Of a stretch of 64,000 nucleotides of DNA, positions 9,379 through 17,862 are shown one piece after another. A program made the position numbers and the translations under genes. The notes under the pieces were generated by a model that had not been told where the DNA came from, made no database searches, and was given only the letters and a program-made list of their open reading frames with translations. Every line of letters starts with the position of its first letter. Position 1 is the first letter of the stretch. The stretch is from contig NZ_JAVBIJ010000001.1 of the NCBI RefSeq assembly GCF_032193765.1, positions 3,348,001 to 3,412,000 of the forward strand, given 5' to 3'. This DNA is from Rhodoferax potami. GTDB taxonomy: Bacteria; Pseudomonadota; Gammaproteobacteria; Burkholderiales; Burkholderiaceae_C.

Positions 9379-9864
9379 ATGAAACCCGCATTCAAAACTT
9401 TGGTAGTTGCAGGCTTGTTGGCAACGGCTGGCTTTTCAGCGATGGCACAAAAGCATGGAAATCCTGATGAAGCCATGGGCGGTCGCCCGGGCATGCACCG
9501 GATGGATCCCGCAAAAATGGAAGAAATGCACGCCAAGCGCAGCGCTGAACTGAAAGACAAACTCAAGATTACCGCTGCCCAAGAGGCTAACTGGACCACG
9601 TTCTCCAATGCCATGAAACCAGCAGCGCGGGCTGACAAGCCCAAAATGGACCGCGCTGAATTGGCGAAGTTGTCGACTCCTGAACGCTTGGACAAGATGA
9701 AAGCTATGCGCACAGAGATGACCAGTGAACACAACAGCCGCATGGAACAACGCGACCAAGCCGTAAAGACCTTTTACGCCACCCTGACACCTGAGCAAAA
9801 GAAGATTTTCGACACTGAATCTTCCAAGCACAAGGGTGGACACGGCGGGAAGTCCAAGCACTGA
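9379..9864 (+). CDS. Spy/CpxP-like periplasmic protein
   Basis: A 161-residue protein with a signal peptide (cleavage likely after AMA at residue 23). The mature part is highly charged, helical, Met-rich, and carries an LTPEQKK motif near residue 136, the LTxxQ motif of Spy and CpxP. These are ATP-independent periplasmic chaperones or stress-sensor partners. The tail is Lys/His/Gly rich (KHKGGHGGKSKH). Ribosome-binding sequence AAAAGGACAAAC lies upstream of the ATG. Confidence 0.82.
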   Translation: MKPAFKTLVVAGLLATAGFSAMAQKHGNPDEAMGGRPGMHRMDPAKMEEMHAKRSAELKDKLKITAAQEANWTTFSNAMKPAARADKPKMDRAELAKLSTPERLDKMKAMRTEMTSEHNSRMEQRDQAVKTFYATLTPEQKKIFDTESSKHKGGHGGKSKH

Positions 9865-9948
9865 CCTTGTGAAAGCTTCCGCTTTCAACCATTGAATTGA
9901 TTTTCGTCAATCGATGACGGGGAGGGGTGCCATAGACTGGTTTGCACT

Positions 9949-10761
9949 ATGGCCCCAACCCCCATTTCTCGCATCATCATTCGCCAAGTGGGTTTCTTGC
10001 AACCCTTGGCCTGGCTGGCTATGGGATGGCGGGACCTGCACAGGGCGGGAATTGTCAGCCTGACCCATGGACTAGCACTGACGTTTATCGGAGCCGCGAT
10101 GGTGGCCTTTGCCCGCCATCAATTTTGGCTTCTGGCGGGGGCACTGAGTGGATTTCTCGTCATTGCACCGGTTCTCGCCACCAGCTTGTACGCACTGAGT
10201 CGCGCCCTCGAGCGGGATGAGCCTGCAGATTGGGGCGTGATTTCTCAAACTTGGCTGAATTGGCAAGACCAGCGCCTGAACCGTTGGGGCGAAGACTACT
10301 GGCGCATGCTGCGCTTTGGCATCTTGCTGGCCGGTGCCGCCACGACCTGGGTATTGACGTCGGCCGCACTCATTACTTTGTTTGCACCTTCGCCTGTTCA
10401 CTCGCCCATCGACTTTGTTCACTTTGTCATCTTGGCCAAAGATGGCTGGCTTTTTGAAGTCTGGCTGGCCTTGGGTGCGGTGCTGGCTGCCCCGATGTTT
10501 GCATCGACAGTGGTCGCAATGCCTTTGCTACTGGACCAGCAAGTCACACTCAAAACCGCCATATTGACCAGTTGGCGGGTTGTCCTCGAAAACCCGGCAG
10601 TCATGGCGTGGTGGGCCGCCCTGATCATTGGCTTCACCTTGCTGGGATTGGCCTCCTTGCTGCTCGGATTGATTCTGGTGATCCCCATGTTGGGCCATGC
10701 CAGTTGGCATGCCTACCGGGATTTGGTGCGCGTCGAGCCCTTGTCTGACGAGGCGCCTTGA
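9949..10761 (+). CDS. DUF2189 integral membrane protein
   Basis: A 270-residue inner membrane protein with about six hydrophobic segments and an ALSRALERDEP loop after the second. The pattern matches the DUF2189 family found widely in proteobacteria, often next to cytochrome or energy-metabolism genes; biochemical role unknown. Its TGA overlaps the ATG of the next gene by one base (TGATG), so the two are translated together. Confidence 0.8.
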   Translation: MAPTPISRIIIRQVGFLQPLAWLAMGWRDLHRAGIVSLTHGLALTFIGAAMVAFARHQFWLLAGALSGFLVIAPVLATSLYALSRALERDEPADWGVISQTWLNWQDQRLNRWGEDYWRMLRFGILLAGAATTWVLTSAALITLFAPSPVHSPIDFVHFVILAKDGWLFEVWLALGAVLAAPMFASTVVAMPLLLDQQVTLKTAILTSWRVVLENPAVMAWWAALIIGFTLLGLASLLLGLILVIPMLGHASWHAYRDLVRVEPLSDEAP

Positions 10762-10976
10762 TGCTGGGTTTTTCTGAAGAACAGATTGCCACTTTCGGAC
10801 TCACGTTCGGAGTCGGCGCCTTTATTCTCTACATGCTGTTCATCATTGCTCAGCTGGCTTGGGAGTCAAAAGCCGGAAAGTTTGGCACCTTTGTCCTGTT
10901 CCTGGGGCTTGCTTTCGGCATGGTGGGTTTTATCGCCAAATTCCTGATTCAGTGGTTTCTTACTTCCGCACTGTGA
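10761..10976 (+). CDS. DUF2788 small membrane protein
   Basis: A 71-residue protein with two transmembrane helices (residues about 16-35 and 46-66), starting MLGFSEEQIATFGLTFGV. The size and the sequence AQLAWESKAGKFGTFVLFLGL match DUF2788, a small protein family of beta- and gamma-proteobacteria with unknown role. The ATG at 10761 overlaps the stop of the DUF2189 gene. The coupling suggests the two proteins act together in the membrane. Confidence 0.82.
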   Translation: MLGFSEEQIATFGLTFGVGAFILYMLFIIAQLAWESKAGKFGTFVLFLGLAFGMVGFIAKFLIQWFLTSAL

Positions 10977-10983
10977 AGCCGCC

Positions 10984-12543
10984 TCAGGCACCGAGTACCC
11001 GGTTTTTACCGGCTCTTTTGGCAAGGTACATCGCCTGATCCGCACGGCGTATCGCCTCAGCCGGTGTTTCACTTTCGGTCATTTGGGCGACCCCGGCACT
11101 GAAGGTGATCAACACCTTCTCAGTACCGGCCAGAAAGAACCGTTTGGTCAATTCACGCTGCAGACGGGTCATAGCCTCGATTCCCTTGTCGAGCACCGTA
11201 TCGGGCAGCAAGATCACAAATTCCTCGCCGCCGTAGCGGGCCAGAGTGTCTTGCGGTCGCATGCATTCACGCGCGACCGTGGCCAAATGGGTGAGCGCGA
11301 TATCGCCCGTAGCGTGGCCCATCGTGTCGTTGAGCTTTTTGAAGTTATCAATGTCCAACAGTGCCACACTCAACACACTGGCATTCCGCTTGGTGGTTGA
11401 CACCTCACGAATGAGCGCTTCGTCGAGGCCCTTGCGGTTCAAAGCCCCTGTCAACGCATCATGGCGAGCTTGCAGACTCACGCGGTCCAACTCTTTGTGC
11501 AGCTTGGCCAACTCGACTTCGGTTTGCTTGGCGCGCTCTTGCATGGCCCCCAGCTGTTCGCGCGATATCTGACTCTCTTGCGCCATACCGCGGGTAGTAC
11601 CCACAACATCTTTCAAAACAGGCGCAATGTCTGACAAGTTTTTCGCTTGCTCAATCAAGCGTGCACTTTCTTCCAATTTGCCCTGAAAACTACCGGTGGA
11701 TTGGGTCATCTGGGCCAAGCGCTCAATAAAGGTCGCCAGCATGGTACGCATTTCGTCCTGCGCCTCCAGCATTTTGAATTTGGCATCTTTTTGCTTGAAG
11801 ATCACATCGTTGAGCAATCGCTCCAGCTCGTCGATCCGGCGCAAGCTCAGAGGTGGCGTAGACACACTGATCAAGGCATCCATCTGGCCTTTGAGCCATT
11901 GCTCATCAATGCTGAGTTCGCCGATATTGACGAACACCAGGTGCAAAAGCTTAAGTAAGCCATTGCGGATTTCTGCCTGATCTTCGGCTGCAAAAGACAA
12001 ACGGTGACTGTATGCGGACAGCAAGTTTTTGAGGGTCAACGCCTCTGCCTTGGGATCGCGCATGGCTTGCAGCAACTGCTGTGTTTGCTCGCGGAATCGG
12101 GCATCATCAGTGTCAAGCGCAGGTTGTGCGTATTCGATCAAACGCGCTATCTGTACAAAAAACTCGCTGGTCAGCGCTGCCGGATTGGGGGTCGCGGCTC
12201 CAGTCGCATTCTCTGCGCCTGCCAGTGGAACACTGCCTGACGAATCTGTTGCCACCGTCGACACAAAACCACCATAGCCCACCAAGGCTGTTTTCACACC
12301 ATCCCAACTCAAGCGATCAATCGCGTAGTCCAGCAAGGCCTTTTGCTTTTGCTGTCCGGGCGTTTTGAGTGGCAAGGACTGCGACAGATCCCGAAGGAAA
12401 TCCGCCGGGAACGGTTGTATGGACGGAATGCCAGCGATCTCGTTGTAGACCGACTGGTAATTCGCAGGCGTAGGTACCAGCTTTCTGGCGGTGAGTTGCT
12501 TCAGCGTTTCTCTGGCAATTTCAAAAGAACGTTTTTCGACCAT
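10984..12543 (-). CDS. cytoplasmic diguanylate cyclase (GGDEF)
   Basis: A 519-residue protein without membrane segments. The C-terminal GGDEF domain (about residues 350-519) has the active-site signature RYGGEEF, and an RxxD inhibitory site (RPQD) lies five residues upstream, so the enzyme probably makes c-di-GMP with product inhibition. The N-terminal about 330 residues are mostly helical with a coiled-coil stretch before the catalytic domain; no known sensor domain is recognised. The start at ATG 12543 is preferred over a TTG two codons earlier. It is divergent from minC across the DnaA-box region. Confidence 0.9.
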   Translation of the reverse strand: MVEKRSFEIARETLKQLTARKLVPTPANYQSVYNEIAGIPSIQPFPADFLRDLSQSLPLKTPGQQKQKALLDYAIDRLSWDGVKTALVGYGGFVSTVATDSSGSVPLAGAENATGAATPNPAALTSEFFVQIARLIEYAQPALDTDDARFREQTQQLLQAMRDPKAEALTLKNLLSAYSHRLSFAAEDQAEIRNGLLKLLHLVFVNIGELSIDEQWLKGQMDALISVSTPPLSLRRIDELERLLNDVIFKQKDAKFKMLEAQDEMRTMLATFIERLAQMTQSTGSFQGKLEESARLIEQAKNLSDIAPVLKDVVGTTRGMAQESQISREQLGAMQERAKQTEVELAKLHKELDRVSLQARHDALTGALNRKGLDEALIREVSTTKRNASVLSVALLDIDNFKKLNDTMGHATGDIALTHLATVARECMRPQDTLARYGGEEFVILLPDTVLDKGIEAMTRLQRELTKRFFLAGTEKVLITFSAGVAQMTESETPAEAIRRADQAMYLAKRAGKNRVLGA

Positions 12544-13033
12544 GCGCAATTCTCTCTTTGACTCACGCCTTTACCAAGCGGGACCTCATTGTCGTTCGAA
12601 TGGATGGAGAGACATCTCTCCTCTTCGCCATTGTCACTCAGACCGCGAACCTTCGATGAGAATAACTCTGTGCATAAACTTCACAACAACTCAGAGTTAT
12701 CCACAAAATTTTTGAAAAACTCAAAGTTATTCAAGCTTTGGGTACAACTCAAAAGCAGAGTCACGCACAAGAGTGAGAAGACCGTAAGTTATTGATTCAT
12801 ATAGTGAAAATTTGCTTATCCACAGAAGAGGTCAATCCTTATCTACTACTACTATTTTGAATTTAAAGAATTAAGACAATAGCAAGCAACTTTTTTTCCA
12901 CTTTTTTGAGCTTGTTTTTTTTCACGAAAAAAACTTGTGTACATCTGAAATTTCGTGACTGAATCCGCTCAAACAGCACCATCGATCAAGTAAGATTTGC
13001 GTATTCGAATCCGTTCAGTACCTACAACCCTCC
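12544..13033. other. 490-bp AT-rich intergenic region between diguanylate cyclase and minC
   Basis: The stretch is clearly more AT-rich than its surroundings, particularly 12660-12960, with long A and T runs near 12890-12930. It holds three DnaA boxes (listed separately), an inverted repeat ATAACTCTG (12662-12670) / CAGAGTTAT (12692-12700), and a related TCAAAGTTATTCAAG at 12721-12735. No convincing coding sequence was seen. It should also contain the promoters of both flanking genes. Confidence 0.7.
12669..12824. promoter_or_regulatory. cluster of three perfect DnaA boxes
   Basis: TGTGCATAA at 12669-12677 is the reverse complement of TTATGCACA; TTATCCACA occurs at 12697-12705 and again at 12816-12824. 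All three match the consensus TTATNCACA. The first two overlap or abut the arms of a 9-bp inverted repeat. The cluster lies upstream of minC. Confidence 0.7.
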
Positions 13034-13798
13034 ATGCCAGCTACTCCTGCAGCGCAAACGCGTCAGACGTTTGAAATCAAAAGCGCTCAAATGAATCTGG
13101 TCGCTTTGCTGGTGAAGTCCGCAAACTTGGAAGAGTTGTCAGAAGAACTCGCGAAAGCTTTTGGACCTTCAGGTGAAACGCCTGATTTTTTTGACAACGA
13201 TGCGTTAGTCATTGATTTCTCACAGGTTCCCGACAATGAGCAGCCGCGGGATCTTGTGAAATTCACTGCATTTCTCAAAAGCTGTCGTTTGACGCCTGTT
13301 GCTGTCCGTGGGGGTCACCCTGCATGGAAAGAGTTCGGCCTGAAAGCCGGTTTAGCAGAAGCTGAACAAGACGTGCAACTGAGCAAACAAGTGGCCAGAC
13401 CGGTAGCAGCCAAAGAAACCGTTATTCAGGAAGTGATCCGGGAAGTACCCGGGCCTTCAACGATGGTGGTCGACAAACCTTTGCGATCTGGACAAAAAGT
13501 CTATGCGAGAGGCTGCGATCTTGTGGTGTTGGCCATCGTCAACCAAGGCGCTGAAGTCGTTGCTGACGGTAACATTCACGTGTATGCCCCCTTGCGTGGT
13601 AAAGCCATGGCAGGTGCGCGTGGAAACACCAAAGCGAGAATTTTTGCTTTGCAATTGGAACCTGAGCTGGTGTCTATCGCCGGGGTGTACCGCACCAGCG
13701 AGAATCCCTTACCCAAAGACATCCACGGGAAAACCGCCCAGATTCGCTTGAGCGAAGATGGGCAAGAAAAATTACTGATTGAAGCCCTCAAGGCTTAA
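13034..13798 (+). CDS. minC: septum site-determining protein MinC
   Basis: A 254-residue inhibitor of FtsZ polymerisation. The N-terminal domain (about 1-120) binds FtsZ; a linker (VIQEVIREVPGP) leads to the C-terminal beta-helix domain with RSGQKVYARGCDLVVLAIVNQGAEVVADGN and RGKAMAGARGN, typical MinC motifs needed for dimerisation and MinD binding. It is first in the minCDE operon, with 31 bp before minD. The upstream AT-rich region holds the DnaA boxes. Confidence 0.96.
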   Translation: MPATPAAQTRQTFEIKSAQMNLVALLVKSANLEELSEELAKAFGPSGETPDFFDNDALVIDFSQVPDNEQPRDLVKFTAFLKSCRLTPVAVRGGHPAWKEFGLKAGLAEAEQDVQLSKQVARPVAAKETVIQEVIREVPGPSTMVVDKPLRSGQKVYARGCDLVVLAIVNQGAEVVADGNIHVYAPLRGKAMAGARGNTKARIFALQLEPELVSIAGVYRTSENPLPKDIHGKTAQIRLSEDGQEKLLIEALKA

Positions 13799-13829
13799 CG
13801 TTCCACACCTTTTGAAAGATTAGCTTTTC

Positions 13830-14645
13830 ATGACCAAGATCATTGTTGTCACATCAGGTAAAGGGGGCGTTGGAAAGACAACGACCAGCGCAAGTTTTGC
13901 AACAGGTCTGGCGATGAGGGGCGCAAAAACAGCGGTTATTGACTTTGATGTGGGTTTACGGAATCTGGATCTGATCATGGGTTGTGAACGCCGCGTGGTG
14001 TACGACCTGATCAATGTGATCCAGGGAGAAGCGAACCTGAATCAGGCGCTTATCAAAGACAAGCAGTGCGACAACCTTTACATCCTGGCAGCTTCGCAAA
14101 CCCGGGATAAAGATGCACTGACCCAGGAAGGCGTAGAAAAAGTCCTGAAGGATTTGTCCGCTTTGGATTTCGAATTCATCGTGTGCGATTCACCCGCCGG
14201 TATTGAAACCGGTGCACTCATGGCTATGCATTTTGCCGATGAAGCCTTGGTGGTTACCAATCCTGAAGTGTCTTCTGTCCGGGATTCCGATCGTATTTTG
14301 GGAATGTTGTCGAGCAAGACCAAACGCGCCATGGAAGGCGGAACGCCCATCAAAGAGCATTTGCTGATTACCCGCTACAACCCTGCGCGAGTCGATCAGG
14401 GACAAATGTTGTCCTTGGACGATATCCAGGACATCTTGCGTATTCCTTTGATCGGCGTTATCCCTGAGAGCGAGTCTGTTTTGCAGGCATCGAACCAAGG
14501 TGTTCCTGCCGTCCACATGCAAGGCAGTGATGTGTCAGAGGCTTACAAAGACGTGATTGACCGTTTCTTGGGCACTGACAAGCCGATGCGTTTTACAGAA
14601 GCACCCAAACAAAGTCTGCTGAAACGCTTGTTTGGAGGCAAGTAA
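13830..14645 (+). CDS. minD: septum site-determining ATPase MinD
   Basis: A 271-residue deviant-Walker ATPase that recruits MinC to the membrane and oscillates with MinE. The P-loop is [10 protein letters not shown] (residues about 10-19), with the signature lysine of the ParA/MinD group. [21 protein letters not shown] and CDSPAGIE follow. The C-terminal amphipathic membrane-targeting helix is present ([11 protein letters not shown]). Distance to minE is four bases. Confidence 0.98.
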   Translation: MTKIIVVTSGKGGVGKTTTSASFATGLAMRGAKTAVIDFDVGLRNLDLIMGCERRVVYDLINVIQGEANLNQALIKDKQCDNLYILAASQTRDKDALTQEGVEKVLKDLSALDFEFIVCDSPAGIETGALMAMHFADEALVVTNPEVSSVRDSDRILGMLSSKTKRAMEGGTPIKEHLLITRYNPARVDQGQMLSLDDIQDILRIPLIGVIPESESVLQASNQGVPAVHMQGSDVSEAYKDVIDRFLGTDKPMRFTEAPKQSLLKRLFGGK

Positions 14646-14649
14646 GGCC

Positions 14650-14910
14650 ATGTCACTTCTTTCCTTTTTGCTTGGTGAAAAGAAAAAAACAGCAAGTGTT
14701 GCCAAAGAGCGTTTGCAAATCATTCTTGCCCACGAGCGCAGCGGCCGCAATGCGGCCGAACCGGATTACCTGCCTGCATTGCAGCGCGACTTGGTCGCCG
14801 TTATCAGCAAATACATCCATATCAATCCGGATGACATCAAGGTACATCTGGAGCGCCAGGACAATCTTGAGGTTTTGGAAGTCAAGATCGAACTGCCTGA
14901 CGCTCGTTAA
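14650..14910 (+). CDS. minE: cell division topological specificity factor MinE
   Basis: An 86-residue protein: an N-terminal amphipathic membrane helix (MSLLSFLLG), the anti-MinCD region [13 protein letters not shown], and the C-terminal dimerisation domain ending KIELPDAR. MinE stimulates MinD ATPase and restricts the division site to midcell. The ATG at 14650 is four bases after the minD stop; an in-frame earlier codon at 14632 lies inside minD and is less likely. It converges with the Lrp gene, whose stop is six bases away. Confidence 0.96.
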   Translation: MSLLSFLLGEKKKTASVAKERLQIILAHERSGRNAAEPDYLPALQRDLVAVISKYIHINPDDIKVHLERQDNLEVLEVKIELPDAR

Positions 14911-14915
14911 GCGAT

Positions 14916-15380
14916 TCAGGTCACCGGCAGCGCAGTTCTGTCGATGACGCGGCGCAAGACAAAACTGGAGTGCACACCGGTAACGCCGTCGATACGGGTG
15001 AGCTTGTTGAGCAGCAAGGCTTGGTAATGGTCCATGTCCTTGACGGCGACTTTGATCTGGTAATCCGCATCCTGTCCGGTGATCAACAGGCACTCCAACA
15101 CTTCCGGCAGGACTGCAACACTGGCTTCGAAGTTGGCAAAACGCTCCGGTGTGTGCCGATCCATGGAAATGTGGACGAGCGCTATCAGTGATAGACCCAG
15201 CTTTTTCGCGTCCAGCATCGCCCTGTATCCCAGAATCAAACCAGACTCTTCCAAAGCGCGGACGCGTCTCAAACACGGTGATGGAGACAAACCAATGCGG
15301 TCCGCAAGGTCCTGATTGGCAATACGGCCATCTACTTGGAGAATTTCCAAAATTTGCTGGTCATAGCGATCGATATTCAT
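14916..15380 (-). CDS. Lrp/AsnC family transcriptional regulator
   Basis: A 154-residue regulator with an N-terminal winged helix (IDRYDQQILEILQVDGR, then LADRIGLSPSPCLRRVRALE) and a C-terminal RAM ligand-binding domain (ALVHISMDRH, CLLITGQDADYQIKV). Members bind amino acids and control amino acid metabolism or transport. The start shown is the ATG before NIDRYDQQ; an ATG six codons upstream (15398) is equally readable. No adjacent target gene is divergently arranged, so its target is unclear. Confidence 0.92.
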   Translation of the reverse strand: MNIDRYDQQILEILQVDGRIANQDLADRIGLSPSPCLRRVRALEESGLILGYRAMLDAKKLGLSLIALVHISMDRHTPERFANFEASVAVLPEVLECLLITGQDADYQIKVAVKDMDHYQALLLNKLTRIDGVTGVHSSFVLRRVIDRTALPVT

Positions 15381-15566
15381 TGGATTCCAATTTTTCATTG
15401 ATTATTGAAATATTGTGCCATTAATACGCGAAATCTCTGCAATTACGCTATAACCTGACTCACCCTCAGTTTTACACTTTAGCCATGGATTGAACAACGA
15501 TCCTGTTGAACGAAGTGATCCGATCAAGATCGCTTATTCGGGAAATCCGCAAACCGGATGACCCAT

Positions 15567-15608
15567 AAAAAATGCCCTGACCTCCACCCGGAGTCAGGGC
15601 ATTTTTTT
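15567..15608 (+). terminator. rho-independent terminator
   Basis: An 11-bp perfect stem AATGCCCTGAC (15571-15581) / GTCAGGGCATT (15593-15603) is followed by TTTTT and preceded by an A run, so it could work in both directions. No annotated plus-strand gene ends just before it, which raises the question of which transcript it stops. Confidence 0.85.
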
Positions 15609-15626
15609 CGCCGCTAGGATGTCAGC

Positions 15627-16112
15627 ATGACTGAACAAGCTCCTTACCAAACAGTTTTGCAAAATCTACTGTTTCAGCAACGGGTTGCCGCCTTGGGGAC
15701 CGTGGACGAACACGGGGATCCACAGGTATCGATGGTGCCGTTTGCCTTGGATCGCGAAACGGGTCATTTGGTCATCCATGTGAGTACCTTGTCCACGCAT
15801 ACAGCCAACTTGAGAAAACAAGCATCAGCTGGTTTGATGGTCATGCAGCCAGAACAAGCCGGCACAGGGGTTCATGCGCTGCCACGCGTATCACTGCAAT
15901 TGGAAGCTCGTTTTGTGGACCGCGATGCAGCACTCTATGAGAAAACGAAAGAGATCTATACCTCTCGGTTTCCGGACATGGCATTCATGACCGATTTCGC
16001 TGATTTTTCATTGGTACGTCTGGTTCCACGATCCGTACGCCTGATTTCAGGCTTTGGAGCAGCCCGAGCAATAGAACTCTCGCAATGGATGGGCGTTGTA
16101 GCCTCAGATTAG
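15627..16112 (+). CDS. pyridoxamine 5'-phosphate oxidase-fold (HugZ-like) protein
   Basis: A 161-residue split-barrel flavin-binding protein. It begins with the typical helix and strand RVAALGTVDEHGDPQVSMVPF, followed by LVIHVSTLSTHTANLRKQ, the FMN-phosphate-contacting segment of the PPOX family. It resembles the N-terminal domain of HugZ-type heme-utilisation proteins but is short and lacks their C-terminal heme-binding extension. Substrate unknown. It is convergent with and overlaps by four bases the amidotransferase gene. Confidence 0.83.
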   Translation: MTEQAPYQTVLQNLLFQQRVAALGTVDEHGDPQVSMVPFALDRETGHLVIHVSTLSTHTANLRKQASAGLMVMQPEQAGTGVHALPRVSLQLEARFVDRDAALYEKTKEIYTSRFPDMAFMTDFADFSLVRLVPRSVRLISGFGAARAIELSQWMGVVASD

Positions 16113-16816
16113 GCTTGTTCAATAAACTTGACCATCACTTTGGCAAAGTCCTGGCCTTCGTGCCCGTGCTCTAGGCTTTCCATACTCTCTGCGTAATGGG
16201 CTTCGCCCAAGACGTGTTTGCGTTTATTCAGCAGATAGGCGCTGTAATCTTCCACAAACTCCGGATGCGGCTGTATGCACAATACTTCATTTCCTTTTGC
16301 ATACGCAGCAATCGGGCAGCGGTCACTGCTGGCCAGGAGGCGGGCACCCTCCGGCAGTTCCAGAACCTGGTCTTGATGGCTTGCCAACAAGGCAAACTGC
16401 TCCCGGCCACTAGCTGCGAAATCCGCGTCATGCCATTGATAGGTGTTGCGACCAGTCACCCAGCCTTGGGGAGCTCTTGCCACCTTAGCTCCAAGACAAT
16501 AAGCAATTAATTGATGGCCAAAACAGATACCCAGCAATTTGGTGTCGGTCTTCAGGAGTTCGGTCACCCGACGACGCAGCTCGACGACCCAAGCTTCATC
16601 AGAAAATGAATCGGCTTTGCTGCCAGTTAGCAAGACAGCGTCGTAATCGTTAAAAGAGGCAGGGTATTGCTGGAGGGGGGTGCTGAAATGATCCATCGCC
16701 CAGTCTGTTGCGCCCGCCTGACGCAAAACCTTTTCCAGCATCGCACCGTAGCTACGATAGGTTGGAACCAGTGCTTCGTCGATTGTGTCGTTGTCCAGAA
16801 TACAAATTTTCATCAT
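16109..16816 (-). CDS. class I glutamine amidotransferase (GMP synthase-like)
   Basis: A 235-residue stand-alone glutamine amidotransferase. The nucleophile is the Cys in LGICFGHQLIA and the His/Glu pair is in QPHPEF, so the catalytic triad is complete. Such proteins hydrolyse glutamine or gamma-glutamyl compounds; the substrate is not known. The start is set at the ATG at 16816, preceded by AGGCGAG; an ATG 27 codons upstream would add a tail unlike the family. Confidence 0.87.
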   Translation of the reverse strand: MMKICILDNDTIDEALVPTYRSYGAMLEKVLRQAGATDWAMDHFSTPLQQYPASFNDYDAVLLTGSKADSFSDEAWVVELRRRVTELLKTDTKLLGICFGHQLIAYCLGAKVARAPQGWVTGRNTYQWHDADFAASGREQFALLASHQDQVLELPEGARLLASSDRCPIAAYAKGNEVLCIQPHPEFVEDYSAYLLNKRKHVLGEAHYAESMESLEHGHEGQDFAKVMVKFIEQA

Positions 16817-17352
16817 CTCGCCTGTCGCTGTTTCACTAAGAAAACCACACCCAATCGGCCGGGAATCCCCGCCGAATATCGCTTTTGAGCGCTCCATGCT
16901 ACATTAGCGAGTCGCCAAAAAGCGATTGGCAGTGTGAATGCGTGATGCAAAAACACAATTCTCCCGGCTGTGGAGAGTCCAATCCGGCTCCAATAAAGCC
17001 ACTTGCAGCGATAGATTCCACAAAACGGCAGTTTTTCTCCTCGTGAGCAACTTGCCTCTGCTGTGGCCAGCGTGTTTGTATTTTATTGATTCAGAACCGA
17101 AATTAGATTGACGATTTGCATCCAGTCATCACCGGCAAACACCGCATTGTTGCCCGCATCCAGTCACATTGTGTTGGAAGGCAGCTGCACAAGCACCGAT
17201 CGTGAGCGTTAACGCATCTACCGATCGAATCATGCGCAATCACGACAAATTTTTCACGCTGGATGCAACTGCAGTCGCTGCAATCGCATCAGGCAATCAT
17301 GGGGTTCTGGCCTTGTCGGTCCCCGGTAATACATAAGTTCAGAGGACGTTAT
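16817..17352. other. 536-bp intergenic region upstream of infA
   Basis: No credible coding sequence was seen in either direction beyond short unconserved frames. The region includes the promoter of the amidotransferase gene and a probable long leader of infA. A tandem similarity is present: GCATCCAGTCA at 17118-17128 and again near 17157-17167. No terminator or known riboswitch was recognised. Confidence 0.5.
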
Positions 17353-17601
17353 ATGGCTAAAGAAGATCTGATTGAAATGATGGGCGTAGTGAACGAAGTT
17401 CTGCCCGATACGCGTTTTCGCGTGACTCTGGATAATGGTCACCAGCTGATCGCTTATTCGGCGGGCAAGATGCGCAAGAACCACATCCGCATTTTGGCGG
17501 GTGACCGTGTGTCCCTCGAGTTGTCTCCTTACGACCTGAGCAAGGGTCGTATCAACTTCCGCCACATCGAAGGCCGCGGCCCGATGACCCCACGTCGCTG
17601 A
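17353..17601 (+). CDS. infA: translation initiation factor IF-1
   Basis: An 82-residue S1/OB-fold protein, [18 protein letters not shown] at the start, with [19 protein letters not shown] and [18 protein letters not shown] typical of IF-1. It occupies the A site of the 30S subunit during initiation. The gene stands alone and not in the ribosomal protein operon; betaproteobacteria commonly have two infA genes, and this is the free-standing type. AGAGGA lies upstream of the ATG at 17353. Frame extension further upstream is not conserved. Confidence 0.95.
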   Translation: MAKEDLIEMMGVVNEVLPDTRFRVTLDNGHQLIAYSAGKMRKNHIRILAGDRVSLELSPYDLSKGRINFRHIEGRGPMTPRR

Positions 17602-17715
17602 TCAGCGCAAAAGGAACCGGCCGCAAAGCGCTTTTTAGTGCGTCCAAGCCGGTACTTCAGTTCTCTTGCGTCTCCGCCAATTTTGATTGGTGGAGGAGTG
17701 CAAAAGCATGAATTT

Positions 17716-17735
17716 GCATGGGCCCTCGCCCATGC
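17716..17735. terminator. hairpin downstream of infA
   Basis: Perfect 8-bp stem GCATGGGC (17716-17723) / GCCCATGC (17728-17735), preceded at about 17674-17697 by a second hairpin (CTCCGCCAAT / ATTGGTGGAG). No T run follows, so termination is uncertain. Confidence 0.4.
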
Positions 17736-17811
17736 TCGACCGGGTGCAATGCCTTGGTCTACGGATTCTGGGCTACGTTCACCGTAGAAACTCCTGTTAA
17801 ATTTGCTCCTG

Positions 17812-17862
17812 ATTTGATAGCATCCTGCGCAGATTTCATGAGCGCTAGAACCCGATTTGGCT
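17812..17862 (+). repeat. dispersed ~50-bp repeat, copy 3
   Basis: Shows TAGCATCCTGCGCA and ATGAGCGCTAGAA followed by CCCGATTTGGCTC. Its right end meets the stop codon of the chemoreceptor gene on the minus strand. Confidence 0.85.

Noticed and set aside
12544..13033. Calling this region the chromosomal origin oriC
   Set aside because: DnaA boxes are present, but dnaA, dnaN, gyrB, rnpA and parAB are absent, and no strand-skew data are available here.
17263..17352. N-terminal extension of infA from an earlier ATG
   Set aside because: IF-1 proteins begin with MAKEDLIEM and a ribosome-binding site AGAGGA precedes that ATG at 17353.
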